Below, piece by piece: positions 21,356-22,998 of a stretch of 22,998 nucleotides of DNA (positions are counted from its first letter, which is position 1; each line of letters begins with the position of its first letter). The DNA is from a virus. The notes under the pieces were generated by a model. That model had not been told where the DNA came from. It saw only the letters and a list, made by a program, of their open reading frames with translations, and searched no databases. The stretch is taken from positions 1-22,998 of IMG/VR virus record IMGVR_UViG_3300005529_000348; one strand, given 5' to 3'. A program made the position numbers and the translations under genes.

Positions 21356-21705
21356 TGAGAACCTACGGCAGGATCACGAACCAGGACGGCACGAAGTCGT
21401 GGCGAGAGGTCCAGACCGACGCCGACGGCTTCGACGACTGGGTCTACGTCACCGCGCTCTGCCAGGTGCTGCTGCTGAACCTCGGGGAGTCCCCGTTCTT
21501 CGCGCAGTACGGAATCCCGGCGAAGCCGACCATCGTCCAGCAGGCCCAGCCGGACTACTACGTGTCGAGGACCCAGGCGCAGTTCGCCCCGCGGTTCGCG
21601 AGCCTGATCGTCGCGAAGGGCGGCAATGATCCGCCGAGCTACCGCGTCAACGTCACGACGAACCAGGGCGCCAGCGCCTCGGTCACCGTGCAGATTCCGC
21701 AATGA
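21355..21705 (+). CDS. Baseplate wedge protein (gp25-like)
   Basis: A 116-residue protein of the T4 gp25 / P2 W-like wedge group, which forms the inner baseplate ring and starts sheath assembly. Diagnostic blocks: MRTYGRITNQDGTKSWREVQ, YVTALCQVLLLNLGESPFFA and QYGIPAKPTIVQQ, then PDYYVSRTQAQFAPRFASL. Length is normal. The ATG overlaps the spike stop (TGATG), indicating coupling. A 39-base gap with a short palindrome separates it from the baseplate J gene. Confidence 0.82.
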   Translation: MRTYGRITNQDGTKSWREVQTDADGFDDWVYVTALCQVLLLNLGESPFFAQYGIPAKPTIVQQAQPDYYVSRTQAQFAPRFASLIVAKGGNDPPSYRVNVTTNQGASASVTVQIPQ

Positions 21706-21706
21706 T

Positions 21707-21717
21707 GTGTTAAACAC
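21707..21717 (+). promoter_or_regulatory. Palindromic promoter-like motif GTGTTAAACAC
   Basis: GTGTT-A-AACAC is an inverted repeat in the gap between the wedge and J-like genes and contains the TGTTAAA core seen at 11049. It could be a -10-type element or a small operator. It begins two bases after the wedge stop and 28 bases before the TTG start of the next gene. Confidence 0.3.
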
Positions 21718-21744
21718 GGCGGCCGAAGCGGGGGAGATCGAACC

Positions 21745-22998
21745 TTGGCGGACTTTCCGGTCGTCCTGACCACATCCGGCGCCGTGCCGACGCCGCCGGC
21801 CGTCATCCGCGCGGAGATCGAGGCGCTCGTCGCCTCGACGAACCCCGGATACACCGCGAACCTGCCCGGCTCGCTGATCGAGGACGTCCTCAGCACGCAG
21901 GTCGCCGGCATCGCGGAGTGCGATTCGGCGCGCGTCGAGCTTCTCAACTCGCTGACCCCGTTCGGGGCGAACGACTTCCTGCTGTCGGAACTTGGCCAGA
22001 TTTACATCGGGCCCGGCTCCGCTCCGGGCACGCCGACGAACACCTCCGTGTTCGTGCGCTTCTTCGCGCAAGACGCCGAGACCTCGGCCGCGCTCGCCGG
22101 ACAGGTCATCACGCGCGGGTTCACGGTCGGCGACGGGACCTACCAGTACGTCGTTCAGGACGACGGCCTGACCGACGACAGCGGCTTGGTCACGCTCTAC
22201 TGCATCTCGCCGACCCCTGGAATCTGGACGGTGCCGGCCGGGACAGTCACCAACGTGGTCACTCAGCAGCCGACCGGAGTGACGATCTCGTGCTCGAACC
22301 CGGCGTCGGGGATCGTCGCCGCGGACGCGGAAAGCTCCGAGGCCTACCGAGCGCGCGTCCTCCAGGCCGGGCAGGCGATCGCCACCGGGATCGTGACGTT
22401 GCTCAAGACCGCTCTCGGCAACGTCTCCGGGGTCCAGCAGCGTCTCATCTCGGTCCGGCAGCAGGGCCAGCTCTGGGAGGTCATCGTCGGCGGCGGCGAT
22501 CCTTACGAGGTCGCCGGCGCGATCTTCGACTCCGGGCTCAACATCGCCGGCCTGACCGGATCGATCCTCTCCGTGACGGCGATCACCCAAGCCAACCCCG
22601 GCGTGGTGACCACCGACCTCAACCACGGCTACTCCGACGGGCAAGACGTCACGATGACCGGGATCGTCGGGATGACGCCGCTCAACGGCGTGCCTGTGAC
22701 GATCACCGTCGTCGACGAAAAGAGGTTCAGCATCGGCGAGGATACCCGGTTCCTGCCGGCCTACATCAGCGGCGGCGTGTGCTCCCCGAACCTGCGGAAC
22801 GTGACCGTCAACATCAACGATCCTCCGGACATCTACTCGGTGACGTTCGTCTCGCCGCCGACCCAGACCGTGACGATCGCCGTGGCGTGGAACACGACGG
22901 CGCCGAACTTCACGTCGCAGGCCGCGGTCGCGCAGCTCGCCTCCGCCGCGATCGCGAAATACGTCAACGCGGTCACGGTCGGCGCGCCCCTCAGCCTC
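21745..22998 (+). CDS. Baseplate J-like protein (partial, TTG start)
   Basis: 418 codons lie inside the window and the frame is open at the right edge. The TTG at 21745 is chosen because GGGGGAG (21730-21736) is at SD distance and the translation starts ADFPVVLTTSGAVPTPPAVI; no ATG or GTG lies between the upstream stop and this point in frame. Family-like blocks: NPGYTANLPGSLIEDVLST, VELLNSLTPFGANDFLLSEL, YQYVVQDDGL and WEVIVGGGDPYEVAGAIFDS. J-like proteins form the wedge arms of the baseplate. A beta-domain is inserted at about residues 273-346 (VVTTDLNHGYSDGQDVTM), between GLTGS and NVTVNINDPP. The C-terminus is not in the window. Confidence 0.8.
   Translation, partial: MADFPVVLTTSGAVPTPPAVIRAEIEALVASTNPGYTANLPGSLIEDVLSTQVAGIAECDSARVELLNSLTPFGANDFLLSELGQIYIGPGSAPGTPTNTSVFVRFFAQDAETSAALAGQVITRGFTVGDGTYQYVVQDDGLTDDSGLVTLYCISPTPGIWTVPAGTVTNVVTQQPTGVTISCSNPASGIVAADAESSEAYRARVLQAGQAIATGIVTLLKTALGNVSGVQQRLISVRQQGQLWEVIVGGGDPYEVAGAIFDSGLNIAGLTGSILSVTAITQANPGVVTTDLNHGYSDGQDVTMTGIVGMTPLNGVPVTITVVDEKRFSIGEDTRFLPAYISGGVCSPNLRNVTVNINDPPDIYSVTFVSPPTQTVTIAVAWNTTAPNFTSQAAVAQLASAAIAKYVNAVTVGAPLSL
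22561..22783 (+). repeat. Dispersed beta-domain copy 6 (baseplate J-like protein)
   Basis: Encodes residues about 273-346: PGVVTTDLNHGYSDGQDVTM, then TPLNGVPVTITVVDEKRFSI. It keeps the VVTT-x-HGYSDG-V-TG-LNGVP-FSI order of the family, with a more divergent turn. Confidence 0.65.

Overview
The window is one contiguous block of late (virion assembly) genes from a contractile-tailed phage or myovirus-type prophage. Every supported gene lies on the + strand. The gene order is the usual one for a tailed-phage head-to-tail cluster, genes are tightly packed, and many are translationally coupled (ATGA, GTGA or TGATG overlaps). The DNA is strongly GC-rich with GC-biased third codon positions. This suggests a high-GC host, perhaps an alphaproteobacterium, but no host gene, integrase or attachment site is present, so host and lifestyle cannot be fixed. 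Terminase, lysis, replication and tail-fibre genes are not in the window; terminase probably lies just upstream, and the rest of the baseplate and the fibres just downstream.

Head region (1-11037): two small hypothetical proteins, a DUF1073-type portal, three small proteins of unknown role, and a MuF-like minor head protein with a C-terminal four-cysteine domain that resembles a HiPIP. A non-coding stretch with a Gly-tRNA (anticodon TCC) follows. Next come a small PLxxGxS-type phage protein and a large Nudix + DUF2213-like protease + scaffold polyprotein with a probable internal start for a free scaffold. After these lie a putative head accessory protein, a DUF2184-type major capsid protein with a clear intrinsic terminator behind it, and several connector/neck proteins.

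Tail region (11086-22998): two neck/tail proteins of unknown function, a glycine-rich repeat protein that looks like a fibre or adhesin, the DUF3383-type tail sheath, the tail tube, and a tail-assembly chaperone with a convincing -1 frameshift site. These are followed by a short tape measure with a terminal P5-like (peptidoglycan-associated) domain, a tail/baseplate protein, a Pam3-type baseplate plug, the hub, a spike with an HxH tip motif, a gp25-like wedge protein, and a baseplate J-like protein cut by the window end.

The most unusual feature is a roughly 70-85 residue beta-rich domain that appears to be inserted six times in five different virion proteins: the head accessory protein, a connector-region protein, the sheath (twice), the baseplate plug and the J protein. 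Other points worth following are the nested scaffold start, the programmed frameshift, the putative Fe-S-like domain on the minor head protein, the structured non-coding region beside the tRNA, and a short motif (TGYTAWAG-like) that recurs in the longer intergenic gaps and may mark internal promoters.
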